A DNA stretch of 64,000 nt, from contig NC_088318.1 in the NCBI RefSeq assembly GCF_910592395.1, positions 10,480,349 through 10,544,348 on the forward strand, written 5' to 3'. A program made the translations under genes and the position numbers. The notes beneath the pieces are model-generated. The model saw only the letters and a list, made by a program, of their open reading frames with translations. It made no database searches and had not been told where the DNA came from. The stretch comes from Lineus longissimus. Lineage: Eukaryota; Nemertea; Pilidiophora; Heteronemertea; Lineidae. Position 1 is the first letter of the stretch. Every line of letters starts with the position of its first letter. Shown in pieces: positions 24,259-35,861 of this stretch.

Positions 24259-24371
24259 CAAATTGGTTGTTTCCGTTTAATTTGATCTCTCTAGTCTAAG
24301 CAGGACACCTCTCTATTAAGGGTACCACTTGTCAGTCCCAAGGGTGTCCTAAATAGAGAGGTTCTACTGCA

Positions 24372-26020
24372 TATTGCTTTTTGTATACGTTATAGGCATC
24401 ACACTGGCAGCATATTTCTCTCTTGATTTCTGGTAAAGTCTTAGATATGGGAAATATCAATAAGTTGCAGTTAACAAGATGATTATCCGGGTGGCTAACT
24501 CAAAGCGTGCTGCAACTCTTAAAGGAGTAAGTTATTGGCATTCGCTGTATTTACTGGTGGCCCAGGATATAGAAATAGAATTACATAAGCCATAGCGCAG
24601 GTATTTTGCATCCTGAAATTTGGTATCTATAGTATTGTATATCTGTCTACAAAAAACAACATTTTTGAAATTTATATTCAGTGCACATTTCAACAATCAG
24701 AAATTTTTCATTCAAGTTCAGTTTTCAATTTTTTTGAAACGAAACGTGTGGGAAATTTTAATTTGAAAAACCGTGAGTATACGGTGTGCACCTGTGAAAT
24801 CAAACATGGCGGACCGTATATAAACGGCTTGTGGGCTGAAAGAGTTAAAACAGCTATGGAATTCTCATAAAACTACTTTCGCTCAAATTTGATGAAGCTT
24901 TATAGTATTGCAATGCAAATGTTGTTGACATTTATGGTCATGAAACAGTATTGCTTCAATAAGTCATGTGGAAAAAAACCCATGGCTCGAGGCTTGTCAT
25001 GGAGTCTTCTGTCAGAAAGTTAAATTATTGGTCATTTTCTGCCCTCTGTGACCAACAGTAATATTTGATCAATAAAATCTTTACTGCAGCAGAGAAAAAG
25101 TCCACTCTCTTTCAATCAATCAGCATGCATTAATCTTCAGCTGACATAAATTTCCAGTGCCTAGTGCTTTGTGGCTGTTAGTGCTGGTATGTTTGTTTTA
25201 AATGGGTACCGTAGGTGATGTTTGAGAGGGTGTTACCGTTATTTTCGCAGTAAATGTTGCATTTGAATGGCAAAGAAGAACATTGAACTTGCAAAAATTT
25301 TAACTTTAAAAATGAAATCAACAATTAAAATTTTGGTAGCAAACGCCAATTGAAAAGCTTAACAGTGCTATTTGCTCAATAAAAAATGACTTGAGTCTAT
25401 AATACGGCTTGTCTCGTAAAAAAGGGGTCATACGAGGTAATTGGTCAGTGACTGGTCACTGCTTTCTAATGATACTATGTTTGCCTTTACTGACTGTGAT
25501 ATCTGCTCAATGGAAACTGACTTGTGTCTGAAACAAATCACCAGCCCCAGGCATCAAATATTACTTGCAAAGCCTTGTCACATGGAAATTGTTCATAAGA
25601 AGTGGCTCATGGAATCTGCTGTCCGTTGCTACTATATTCCTTGTTCAGTGGTATTTGGCCAATGAAAACTAATTGGCATTCTGGGGCGGGGGGACAAAGC
25701 TGTCCAGGCACGTCCATAAACCACTATTTTCTAGTCCAGGGTAACAAGTATAACTCAAGAAGGCTTACATGTCACATAGAAATGGATCCTAAGAAGAGGG
25801 ATGGTCAATGAATATGTGTGGTATGGTAGTTTGCCTTGATGTATTTGGTGAAAGAAAAAGGAATCCGCTGCTGCAAGGATGTTGCTGTCTTCCATAAATC
25901 AGTTGCTTTCTTGCAAATCACCACAAATTTGGTATGATTGCAGCCAAAATTATATTCCAGTTGGTCATGCCAGTCCAATGCCTGCATTGATTTGGCGTGT
26001 GGAGAATACAGGGGAGGGGT
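24372..26020. other. no gene recognised
   Basis: GGGCTGAAAGAGTTAA near 24833-24848 looks like the right end of another TTAA element without a visible left end. No coding signal. Confidence 0.5.
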
Positions 26021-26028
26021 TCTGGGCT

Positions 26029-26098
26029 TCCAAAAGCAGTGTCCCTAATAGAGAGGGTGTCATGCGAACCAAGCTGTCCACTATAAGGAGGTTCCTTT
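26029..26098. mobile_element. degenerate pogo-like MITE fragment
   Basis: The words TGTCCCTAATAGAGAGGGTG and TGTCCACTATAAGGAGGTTCC match the right-hand region of the MITE family. The terminal CAGT is lost. A TTAA-type element starts about 10 bp further on. Confidence 0.45.
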
Positions 26099-26108
26099 TT
26101 GCATTCTC

Positions 26109-26389
26109 TTGACACTTACAGTGCCATCTGACGTAAATTTACATAACTTTTTTGGCCCAAAATCCCTCCCTCAAGCCATTTATTTTTTCTGTTCAAGTGA
26201 CCATTTTCAAGCAGAAAAACAAATTACAGTGAGGGAGCACAGTAATTTTGTCTCTGTTAATTCCGCAAGCTCTGGTCTTGAGGACGCTATTGCAAAAAAA
26301 CTTATTGGGCTATCTCTGATAGATGTTTTTTTCTTGGGGGGTCTGAAAAGGGGTGTTTGGGGGTGAAACAGGGGCGCTGAAAGTGTTAA
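26109..26389. mobile_element. degenerate TTAA-type element (type 3)
   Basis: The right end CGCTGAAAGTGTTAA (to 26389) is an imperfect inverted match of the left end TTGACACTTACAGTGCC (from 26109). The left TTAA has mutated to TTGA. Total length is 281 bp. The 85-residue frame across it has no recognisable domain. Confidence 0.55.
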
Positions 26390-26837
26390 GATCCTCAAGA
26401 TTTATCACCTGAAAAAATGCGAAGAGTTATGTTTCATCTGATGATATTAAGGCACGCCTCAGTAAGCCCAAGAGGAAATGAATTTCCTTTTAACTGTCAA
26501 TTGGTCAATTCATTATATTGGTAACTAATTGGATGTCTTCATCTTGTGCTTAAAAAGTGTCTGTAGAATGATTTTGAATCAGCAGTGGTTATCTAGACGA
26601 GATAAAGCTGTGTTATCATATCATATAGGGAGTCACTCGGAACTAGTGGCTTGGACTATTGCCTAGTAGTCAAGACTGAGAGCATGTGAAATAACTCCTG
26701 TGGGTTCTTAAAGCAATATTTGAAAATTTTTACTGTAGGAGGAAACCGGGGCACCCAGAGTCACCATCTCTATCAGTGTATGACTGTATCAATCGTGATT
26801 ATATCTGGACTGACTGAAAATTGAACCTGTGATCTAA

Positions 26838-27376
26838 AAGGTGACAGCAGGCATGCAAACTGCCTTAAAATTCCTAATTTTTTTGTGCCTCCCTAAAATT
26901 CCCTAAAATTTCAGCCTTCTCTGCCAATTTTCCTAAAATATCCTAATCTTTCTCTTGGGTAACATCCGGGCCCCATCGCATCATCTCTCTGATGATATTG
27001 AGGCACATGGCAAGGTGGCAGAGACTACATCGGATGTCTGAAAAGTGAACATTTGGTATCTGGGTATGGAGGGATATCAGCTTCATATGTGATGCCTCAC
27101 GTGCTTTCTTTGTATCTCAAAGGGTAAACGGTAACTGGGTATAGTATTTTGTTTCTCAAGAGGTAAGCCCCTTTGTGCTATACATAAGATCTACGTAAGT
27201 ACCTGTAGTATGGAAACATCTGAAAATATTTGAATTATAACCTTCAAATTGTCCTAAAACGTCCTAAATTTGAGCCCAATTATCCCTAAAAATCCCTAAA
27301 TTTAAAAAAGAAAAAAATTCCAAATATCCTCCCTAAAATGTGCCAGTTGGCTGTTTGCATGCCTGTTAGAGGCGCC
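26838..27376. repeat. CCTAAAAT-rich repeat with inverted ends
   Basis: The left end has ACAGCAGGCATGCAAACTGCC and the right end GGCTGTTTGCATGCCTGTTAG: inverted around GGCATGCAAAC. The interior is rich in TCCCTAAAATTCCCTAAA-type words on the same strand at both ends. The right part is duplicated exactly in the next 300 bp. Confidence 0.55.
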
Positions 27377-27693
27377 AATGTTTTCATTGCCCCGCCTCAC
27401 GTGCTTTCTTTGTATCTCAAAGGGTAAACGGTAACTGGGTATAGTATTTTGTTTCTCAAGAGGTAAGCCCCTTTGTGCTATACATAAGATCTACGTAAGT
27501 ACCTGTAGTATGGAAACATCTGAAAATATTTGAATTATAACCTTCAAATTGTCCTAAAACGTCCTAAATTTGAGCCCAATTATCCCTAAAAATCCCTAAA
27601 TTTAAAAAAGAAAAAAATTCCAAATATCCTCCCTAAAATGTGCCAGTTGGCTGTTTGCATGCCTGTTAGAGGCGCCAATGTTTTCATTGCCCC
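27094..27693. repeat. exact 300-bp tandem duplication
   Basis: 27094-27393 and 27394-27693 are identical except for the last base or two at the outer junction, comparing line by line. This is either a very recent duplication or an assembly artefact. Confidence 0.95.
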
Positions 27694-28559
27694 ACTCCAA
27701 CAGCCAGAAATTAATGTGTAACCTGCAGGGGACTCACTTCCTCCAAATTTAACAGTTGCTTAGAGACGTTCCTCACAAGAGACAGGTTTCCCATGGAAAA
27801 AAGGGACTAGGGTAGGAATTGGCTGCATTCAACCTATCGCTAGGCAAATAGAATTAAGTTGTTGACATAAGTTTGTGATTCAGTTACTGTATCACGATTC
27901 AATAGGCGGTGACTGATCAGAGTCTTGCTTTTCCAATTTTGATAATTTGATTGCCTAAATTGAAAACCAGGCTGGAGCAACGGAAGGGTGTACGCGTAGA
28001 AATTACAAGATTTGTGTCCTTGCCTTCAGCCAACACTGAACTTGTTGGTCATTCTCATTATGTAGCAAATAAAAAAAGAAAGGAAGGTTTTATAAGGTTT
28101 CATTTTGAAGCAGTGATTCTGCCACATTCCTGAGCTGGTTCCATATCTTTGAAAGTGCTTGGTCTCCAAAATCAACGATTTACTCCTTGGTTGCAAATGT
28201 CTAAGAAAGATGCCACCTCGGCTGATAGATATCAGTGAAGGAGCTACGATTATCAGGGCCTGTGTTGAGTCTTATGAAAATGATCCAAAGCACCTTTAAT
28301 TCAATAAGATCCTGTACTCTTAGCTAGTGTCATCACTATGATGGCCCATGAAAGCTAAGAGGGTTAAACTATGCTGTATAGAAGGGCTACGAATGTTTAC
28401 CTCACAAATGGCAAAATGTCATGTCTGAGGAGATTATTAATTCAGTAAGAGTACCACTATCAATAAATCTCTGTTGACCAATGTCAGTAAACAGTTCAAA
28501 TTGGAATATTTCCCATTGTCAACTGGTTTGACAGGTTCTGGGCTACAGTCGGCTTTGTA

Positions 28560-28703
28560 TGAAAACCCCCTGGAGGAAGAGCTCAGCTGTGGAGGTTAAT
28601 GTCGGCCAAAACGTGGCGGCAAGTGAAATGACGGCTCCACCTGAGCTTAATTGGTTGGTGAGACAACCAATCCCGACAGAGAGACATCAATATCTATTCT
28701 AAA
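28560..28703 (+). repeat. dispersed repeat 'AATTGATACC' family, partial copy 3
   Basis: GTCGGCCAAAACGTGG corresponds to ATGTTGGCCAAAACTGG in copy 2, and TTGGTGAGACAACCAA corresponds to its right end. More diverged than the other two. Confidence 0.4.
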
Positions 28704-29551
28704 ACACCTCAAACTTGGTATATTTTAGGCTTAATACCCCAAGTATCTGCTTTTGACAGATTTTATACCAACCCAAGAGGATATGGTTGTCAAATCAAGG
28801 TTGATAAATGATATATCATAAAAATGAAATATTGCAACCAAGGCATTTTAGAATTGAACACCCTCTCCTCATTTATCCTCATAAGAGTGGAGATGAATAT
28901 CTCTTCTTTTAGCACGTTCTCTTGCACCTTTTTTTGCCGCCTTGTTTGCCTTGTTTGTGCATGGAATAATCAAGGACAAAAGAAACTAGATTGCAGATAA
29001 TGAATGAATGGGACAGATTGTTAAACATCCCACATTTAATCAGGATCTCTTATTGGTGTCCGCAGCCACCACAGAAAAGTAAAGGCTCTTATTGCTTTGG
29101 AAGATTTGATGGGTCTGAATTGCTTGCCACTGGCTCTCAGTTTAGGACACACCCTGCTTTCCTTAATTTTGGCTTATTTTACCATGATTTTCATTGTGTT
29201 CGCATAAAACATTGGTCTTTGCGCACCATATATAGGCCTTTTTGGCATAATCATGAGACTAACTTAATATCTGATGTCATTCAGAGTTGTTAAGAAACAT
29301 ATTTCACCATTTTAACCACCAGAAAACGTTTCAGGACAGTAGTTTTGACCCTCTCTAATTTGGCCACGCACACTGTTAAAAGATGTCATGTCTTCTTGGA
29401 TGTATTCTTTTTCATCTGATTAGGCCAAATTTTCAAGTTGGATAAATGATGTCTAACAAGATCCTTTTTTAGGGGCGTAACATGAATTTCATTTGCAATG
29501 ACATCGATGCCTTCACAATGTTTGAAAAAAGTGCGGTGACAGTTCATTTTT

Positions 29552-29850
29552 GGCTCACCGTAGGGGAGTCTATAAAATACCGCTGTGTCCGTCGTCGTCA
29601 TCTGTATCCTGTTTCAAAAACAGTGGTACTTTTCTAAACTGTTAGAGCTATAAACTTGACACTTTGTACACAGGACCCCTCAGGTCAGGTGACCTCTGAC
29701 ACTGAATTTCCGTTCGATCTGGGTCTTGACTTAGCCACCAGGGGGCAAAAAGTGGTCACTACTATACGTGTAGCACATTTCTTAACCAGCATGAATTCCT
29801 AACCACCAAATATCTATAAGGCGAGCACAATTGCCCCTGGTCTTTTCATT
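29552..29850 (+). repeat. GGCTCACCGTA repeat, short copy
   Basis: It begins GGCTCACCGTAGGGGAGTCT and finishes GCGAGCACAATTGCCCCTGG plus TTTTCATT. One internal unit is present with the CCACCAGGGGGC word. It is closest to the copy at 2899, sharing TATCCTGTTTCAAAAACAGT. Confidence 0.75.
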
Positions 29851-32420
29851 TAAATTATTCATATTGTGATGCCACATGCAGTTTGCCAATAAAATGAGAA
29901 AAATATTTCAAAGCCTCATCACAAAAGTTTGAACATGTTGAAAAGCGTGAATCTTGGTGTGCTGAGAATAAGAATAGAGTAATAGAAAGAGCTCTTTCCA
30001 AACTAAAACCACCTTATTGACCTACCCAGATTTGGCATGGCTTCCCCAACCTAGGTACATCAGTATAATTATTACTGGGCCTAAATTGATATGACCATCA
30101 CTAGTACCTCTGGATGAGGTGATACAAAGCACTGGTTACTCAGGATGAACTACCACGGTAATCTCCTTCTTGAGGGAAATGGTCAACACGAGCCCACTCC
30201 GCGTTTGTCGTTCTTGGCTTGCCTCGTCCCTTGATCAGTCCATCTCATGTAACTTGGATGTCATCCATTTATTCAAGGTGTAGATATTCAGTCATTGGTT
30301 GTTTGAGCGAGAACTCCCAACAGAATCGAAAAAATGGAGAGCCTGGATGAAAAGAGGACACGCAGGAGATTTTAACTTTTTTTCGAGAACTTTTGCTTCT
30401 AAAAATGTTGAACCTTGTTTTTCCCAGTAATATATTTCTCCCTTTGGTATGGTAAATCTAGTTGAGAAGGATTATGCATTTGCATATCTCGCACCTGTAT
30501 TGAAACTCACTGAGGGCTCCAAAATGTCTTGCGGCAACCAAATATGAATTTTATCACAAAATTTATCACAAAAACTATTGCTCTCATAGGTTATATTGCC
30601 TTTGAAGATTGGTGAATTTTCAATTTGAGATTATCCAAGTATGGCACACTTATTTCTTTACTAGTCTGTGGCAGTGGCACTATGCAATAATTTATTGCTG
30701 CAACCTCGTTAGTCGATAATCATGACTGTAGATTCCACGCTGTGGATCCAACATTAGAAGCTTTGTTTTATTACGTTCTAAGATAGAAGCTGGTTTCTCC
30801 ATGACATAAATAACTGTAGTTTATGCTTGGGACAATGATTATGAAAGCAACAAGAGCATAAACTAGTAAACAGTTGATAAAAATTCTGTCACCGGTCTTT
30901 TTATCAGCAGCTCTTTTTCAGGTACTTGATCAATGAATGCCAGAATGGCCTTTGTCCACAGCCAGATTGCCATAAATAGAGATGGAATATACTGTTTTTC
31001 CATTCTTCGGTGTCCTCATCGGGACATCTATGATCGATGTTACCCTTGAGAACTTGATAGTATAATCCTACTTGTCAATATTGCAACCAATCTTAATACT
31101 TGTCAATATTTCATCAGTTTTATCATCCTGCTAACTTATTGATTGCGTAGGGCAGAGCTCTGATGCTTTATAAAGTAAGGTTGAAATTGTTGATTTTGAC
31201 AGTCGAAATCTTTGTGTCAATCTCTCAAGTCTGGTAATCGATAATTAAGAGGTTGCACATTATTTATAACTCCATCTTTGACTTCAACCTTGAGAGTAAG
31301 TTACGGTCGTCTTGCGACAATTACGTTGCAACTAGACATGCTAGATTGATTAACTTCCTCATGTTGATAAGCTACATGTACCTGTAAAAGAATTTATCTA
31401 ATTTCTTGTTGGACCTGTCTGTACATAAAGTGGAAATCATGAGGTCAAAATGCCGGCTTATGACTTGAAATACGACTTTATGGCCAAGGGCCAACTTGGG
31501 CATGAGATATTTTGGTTTTTTTTTTACAAAAACGGCTTCCAGCAGTACCGTAAATTCCCCAAACAGGATTAATGAAAACTCTATGAGCTGTAATAAACAA
31601 TGCACTAGAACAGGGTGTTACCTTAGGCCTGCCTGAAATTCGCAACAGGCCCCCAAACTGCCTTCCAACACTGGTGAAAATTGTTATCAGAGAACGGCAT
31701 CAGTGTAATACTACCAGTGGCGGCTCATGGTGTCAAGTTGGCACATTATCCTCCTGGCCAGGTAAATGACACCCCCAAGTTGTCTCTTTAATAACAAGTT
31801 CAAGTAGAAATTTCAAAAAAAAAATTGTTATTTAGACAATGTCAGATAAATGTGATTTATCAGAAAAAAAAGTTCATCAGTTTGATTAAACTGAAGACTG
31901 TAATGCAGGCATTGAGGTCGGAGTGGGTGTGCAACCTATGTCCTATCTTGCTGCTTTGTCAGGTGGTGGGATTTTTTTTCTCTCTACGATTTTGGTATTT
32001 TTTTAGTCTCTTCCCTGACGACTATAAAAGTGGCAAATATTGTAGCCGCCTATAAGAATGAACGGAAACGAATGTCCATCCCAGTGGAGTCATTGTCCTA
32101 TTGAGTTCCAATCACTGCATGATAATCTAGTTGCATTATTGACAGTCTGGATGACAATGTCAACTTTCCAAGGTTATGAACAATCAATATTGTCCCCACA
32201 AGAATATGTTGTGTCCCGATTAAGACAATGGTAATTGGCTGCATCAGAACTGTCAACTAGCCTTCATGCTGTTAATGGCCACTGCCTTTTTATTTCCGCT
32301 TGTTGCACCTTGGAAGAGTGCAGAACTTGTGATCAGAAGGTACTTTCAATGGCTAACTGTAGTGCAATATGTGCGCTCCTTGGCCTTTACAGGAAGGTTT
32401 CTGGATAAGGTTGGGGAATG
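29851..32420. other. no gene recognised
   Basis: No frame above 77 codons and no repeat of note was found by eye. 27700-28555 and 28704-29551 are likewise empty. Confidence 0.5.
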
Positions 32421-32733
32421 GATGTAGCACCCTGGAGAATGAATTCCCCTGATGGCCGATAATCTTATCAGGCCTTCCAACTTACCGAGCAGACTGCCTT
32501 GGATAGTGCTTCTTGAGGCCTTGGAGAATGGCTCACAAGAAAAATCGTGCTCAAAGAACCTTATTACCAGATGAACACATCTTTCGTTGAAAGACCCCAA
32601 AAACACAGTTTTTCTAACTATATTGAATAAATTTTTCTTTCCCGGGACAGGCAAGCTCGGCAAACTGGAAGGGCTGATAAGATTCTCAGCAATCTGGGGA
32701 ATTGATTCTCCAGCATTGTCAAGGGTGATGTAA
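32421..32733. repeat. fold-back repeat, copy 1
   Basis: The left arm 32421-32500 (GCACCCTGGAGAATGAATTC ... ATCTTATCAGGCCTTCCAA) is an inverted match of the right arm 32645-32732 (AACTGGAAGGGCTGATAAG ... GGGGAATTGATTCTCCAGC). The loop is about 145 bp. The family recurs at 49903. The two long minus-strand frames across the element are not convincing proteins. Confidence 0.7.
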
Positions 32734-33055
32734 AGCATTTTGAAACTGTACTTGTACAGTATAAAAAACTTATATTTCCTGCACAGATAAAACTCTTGAG
32801 ATTGTCGAGATGAAATGGTATTGGTATTGACAAGCGAGATAATGATATCAAGTTTTCAAGAAGAAAAAAATAATAAAAACATCTGTCGACTAGATATTTA
32901 CTACCAGGATAATCAATATGGCTAATCTGTATTCCCACGATTAGCGTCTAAAATATCAAACAAGATATTGCCTTTCAACAAACCACATAACAGGCCTATG
33001 TTGGAATTTTTAAATCATGTGATACTCATAAAAATAGTGTGTTGTACTCTACTTC

Positions 33056-33628
33056 CACCTCTTGACTACCGCCGACCGCTATCAAATACACGTGTTAACC
33101 GCCGACCGCTATAGTGGTCGCAATCAAATACACGTGTTTACTGCCGACTGCTATAATGGTCGCAATCAAATACACGTGTTTACCGCCGACCGCTATAGTG
33201 GTCGCAATCAAATACACGTGTTTACCGCCGACCGCAATAGTGGTCACAATCAAATACATGTGTTTACTGCCAACTGCTATAATGGTCGCAATCAAATACA
33301 TGTGTTTACCGCCGACCGCTATAGTGGTCGCAATCAAATACACGTGTTTACCGCCGACCGCTATAATGGTCGCAATCAAATACACGTGTTTACCGCCGAC
33401 CGCTTGAGCGGTGGCTATAATAGACCTTTGCGTGTATTGTTTGATATGATCTGGCTCAGCTCTACTGGTGAATAATCATGCAGGCATGTCGTCTGCTACC
33501 CACCAACTTGTACTACGTCGTACAGATGGCGCTGGGTTGGCGGCGAAGACGGGGGTTTTGCCAGATGCACTAATACCAAAAAGGTCCAGTTTGGAAAGGT
33601 TCGAACGGCCCGGTACTCAAGAGGTTAA
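33056..33628. mobile_element. TTAA-type element (type 5) housing a 42-bp array
   Basis: The right end, read inward on the minus strand, is TTAACCTCTTGAGTACCG (TTAA at 33625-33628). The left end at 33056 reads CCACCTCTTGACTACCG, giving about 14 of 15 matching bases; the left TTAA is mutated. About 60% of the interior is a tandem array. No transposase frame is present. Confidence 0.6.
33068..33410. repeat. 42-bp palindrome-rich tandem array with E-box cores
   Basis: Seven full 42-bp units plus a shortened first and a variant last unit are present. Each full unit holds an imperfect palindrome of the GACCGCTATAGTGGTC type and the core ACACGTGT. CACGTG occurs at 33089, 33131, 33173, 33215, 33341 and 33383, and CATGTG at 33257 and 33299, all spaced 42 bp. 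The unit length is divisible by three and has no stops, so open frames on both strands (for example ADRYSGRNQIHVFT repeated) are artefacts. The last unit becomes ACCGCTTGAGCGGT, also a palindrome. Confidence 0.92.
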
Positions 33629-34393
33629 ACAGGACATTTAGTACATCATTTGTTTGTATTCCCTCACAAATCAGATCGTTATCTCCGGTAAATATGGCAT
33701 GTAAGTGGAATCGCTGGAGTGATAATCATTCCCTGGTGTTCTCATCAGGACATAGTTGATTCATCAAAAGCTTGGGAAGTTTACCTAGGTGGAGCCAAGG
33801 AGGCCATTCACATCAGGTCTTTCAAGCCCACACTCAACTAGGACAGAGAATGATACAACGTCGTCACAGTTTAAAACATCTTGACACTCTAGGCTTAGAG
33901 CTCGCATAGTCCCTTTAAAAGGGTACGCCGTTCGTAATCACTTGTGGTCCGGTTAATGTTGAAATTTATATTTAGTATGTATTTTTGCAATTGGACATTT
34001 TAAAATTCAAAGGCATATTAACAATTTTTAACTAACGGCGTAGGCCTGCCTGTTCGAAATGTTGAAATTTCCACCAAATCTAAAAAACCTGATAACTATT
34101 CCAGCGTGACGGTTATCAAATATGTTTTTTCTTGTATGATGTGACAAGTTGACAGCAAATATGATATAATTGGGTTTTTTCCAATAATCAACGAGTGGCA
34201 TTTTCGTCAGTTTTTGACAGGAGACGATGTCATTGCGCTGACAATGGTTCAACTATTCTGCATTTCCTGGCGTTTCCTTTCACCAGACACGGAGTAACAA
34301 AATCCAAATTTAGCCAATGGCATTTTCAAAGTTAAGGGATATGTATTAAGGATTCACTTTTGTTAAAAAAATATTTTTATTTAATGATCCAAA

Positions 34394-35614
34394 ATAAAAT
34401 AAAACCCCAGAGGACTGTTATTTTCTATCGATCCAAGCATGTGAACACCCAGCTGTGCCAATTAAAGCAGAGGGATCTTTGGTGATATTATGAGCCTAGC
34501 ATTTGTGCCACTTGAAGTGGGCCTCAAGGCCCAGTTCGGCCTCAGTATGTAACATACATGCGTAGTTGTGCAATTGTCAATTTCATTGGTTCGAATTCTT
34601 GGCAATGTGGCGGAAAAATAGGGCTTACTGGACTTTGCGCAACGAAACGAGCGAAATGGGGGAGCGACCATTATGTTTTACCCCGGTACTCTAGCCTGAA
34701 CATTTGTTCGGACCTCGATCGAAGAAGGTACGACAAACAATTAATTAATCAAACCCTTATGAGGTTCATTCATTTGAAGTAGAGAGGGTAACGTACATTG
34801 TATACACAAATCAAACACACACGCAGTGCTTGCATGCATTGCAGAGAACGACTTTTGAGTGATGACCCACACCCACCCAGGCAGCTGAAACACATGTCTT
34901 GTTGGACATGCCTACCGATTTACTAAATAAAAGCATAACTTCATCACACTTTTCGGGGTTGAAAATGTACTCACGTAAATTACCAAAATTACATGCCAAA
35001 TTCGCACATGACCTGTTATTTCTCAAAGCTTGGAAGCTCAAATGTCTGAATGTAATGTATGCGCGTAATGTATACTCTCAGCAAGCGAATAGTTGTGATC
35101 GTCGGTTTTTGATATGAATCGTTTCCTGTATGGCCGTTACAAGCCGTTGTCTGAATATGGTGTGAACCTGTTTACCGTTCAATGCTGCTCCCTGTGACGC
35201 TGTACCCGCAAATGTTCAATGAAAAAAATGCTGGATAATGACTTACACGGCTTGTTCGCATCGTAAACATAGTGGTACCCGGGTAAACTGTCTTTGCGTT
35301 TGGCCTAATTTTACAACGATTACTCCCCATGTAACCACGATCTAGGATGGACAGGCTGTGTATTATGAATAGGAAAAGTCACCTAGGGACCGTTGCGGAG
35401 AATACTTTTTTGGCGAAATATTGCGCAAAGTCCAGTAAGCCGAAAAATAGCCGTGATTCCTCGATGTGTCACAGCCTAAAGTATCTTGACACAGAAGGTT
35501 CAGAAATTGCACAGTCTGATTATCAATGTTGCCTGTTAAAATGAAATAAAATCCCAGAGGACAGTTATCCTCTATCGATCGGAGCGTGTGAACACCAGCT
35601 GTGCCAATTAAAGC
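34394..35614. repeat. ~75-bp direct repeats enclosing a 21-bp inverted pair
   Basis: The direct repeats (34394-34469 and 35543-35614) share CCCAGAGGAC and AGCTGTGCCAATTAAAGC with about 88% identity. Between them GGCTTACTGGACTTTGCGCA (34622) recurs as an exact reverse complement at 35421-35441 (21 bp). No coding frame or LTR-like TG...CA ends are evident. Confidence 0.65.
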
Positions 35615-35861
35615 TACAACAGATTCAGGAATGGTTAACAATTCATTTCCTCTCAGATAATAATCAAATGCCACATTACTGGGATTCAAGATTTGTTGCA
35701 TTCTGGCCCTTCAAGAGTAATTAATGAATTGGTTAAGAGGGGATGAAGAGGGGGTGGGGGTTGTCCCGAGTTAGGATAGTGGATAACACCTTTGAGAATG
35801 GTGGATAACACTGTGTGGGAATTCTGCCAGATTCTGGTAATCTCCTCTGGATGAACCTTGT

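Larger units (their letters stand above)
23523..24371 (+). mobile_element. pogo/Tigger-like MITE interrupted by LINE
   Basis: The left part (23523-23602) starts TACAGTGGAACCTCCC and carries two CTCTCTAT-type repeats. The right part (24259-24371) ends AGAGAGGTTCTACTGCA, roughly the reverse complement of the start. The middle is occupied by the truncated LINE. TA at the termini and CAGT-type ends fit the Tc1/mariner-pogo group (inference from termini only). It is non-coding. Confidence 0.8.

Noticed and set aside
24833-24848. Right end of another TTAA element (GGGCTGAAAGAGTTAA)
   Set aside because: No matching left end found within about 1 kb; kept only as a note.
28312-28366. Very short TTAA element (CTCTTAGCT...AGCTAAGAGGGTTAA)
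   Set aside because: Only about 55 bp, with TTAA on one side; could be a chance hairpin or solo end.
32346-32738. 130-codon minus-strand frame as a gene
   Set aside because: It spans both arms of a fold-back repeat, and its similar peptide near 50278-50463 is explained by the second copy of that repeat.
33062-33475. 137-codon frame with 14-residue repeats (ADRYSGRNQIHVFT type) and similar frames in other phases
   Set aside because: It is a by-product of a 42-bp tandem array without stops; equal-quality frames exist on both strands and it lies in a transposon-like element.
34394-35614. LTR retrotransposon or solo LTR pair
   Set aside because: Direct repeats are too short, lack TG...CA ends, and there is no primer-binding site or gag/pol frame between them.
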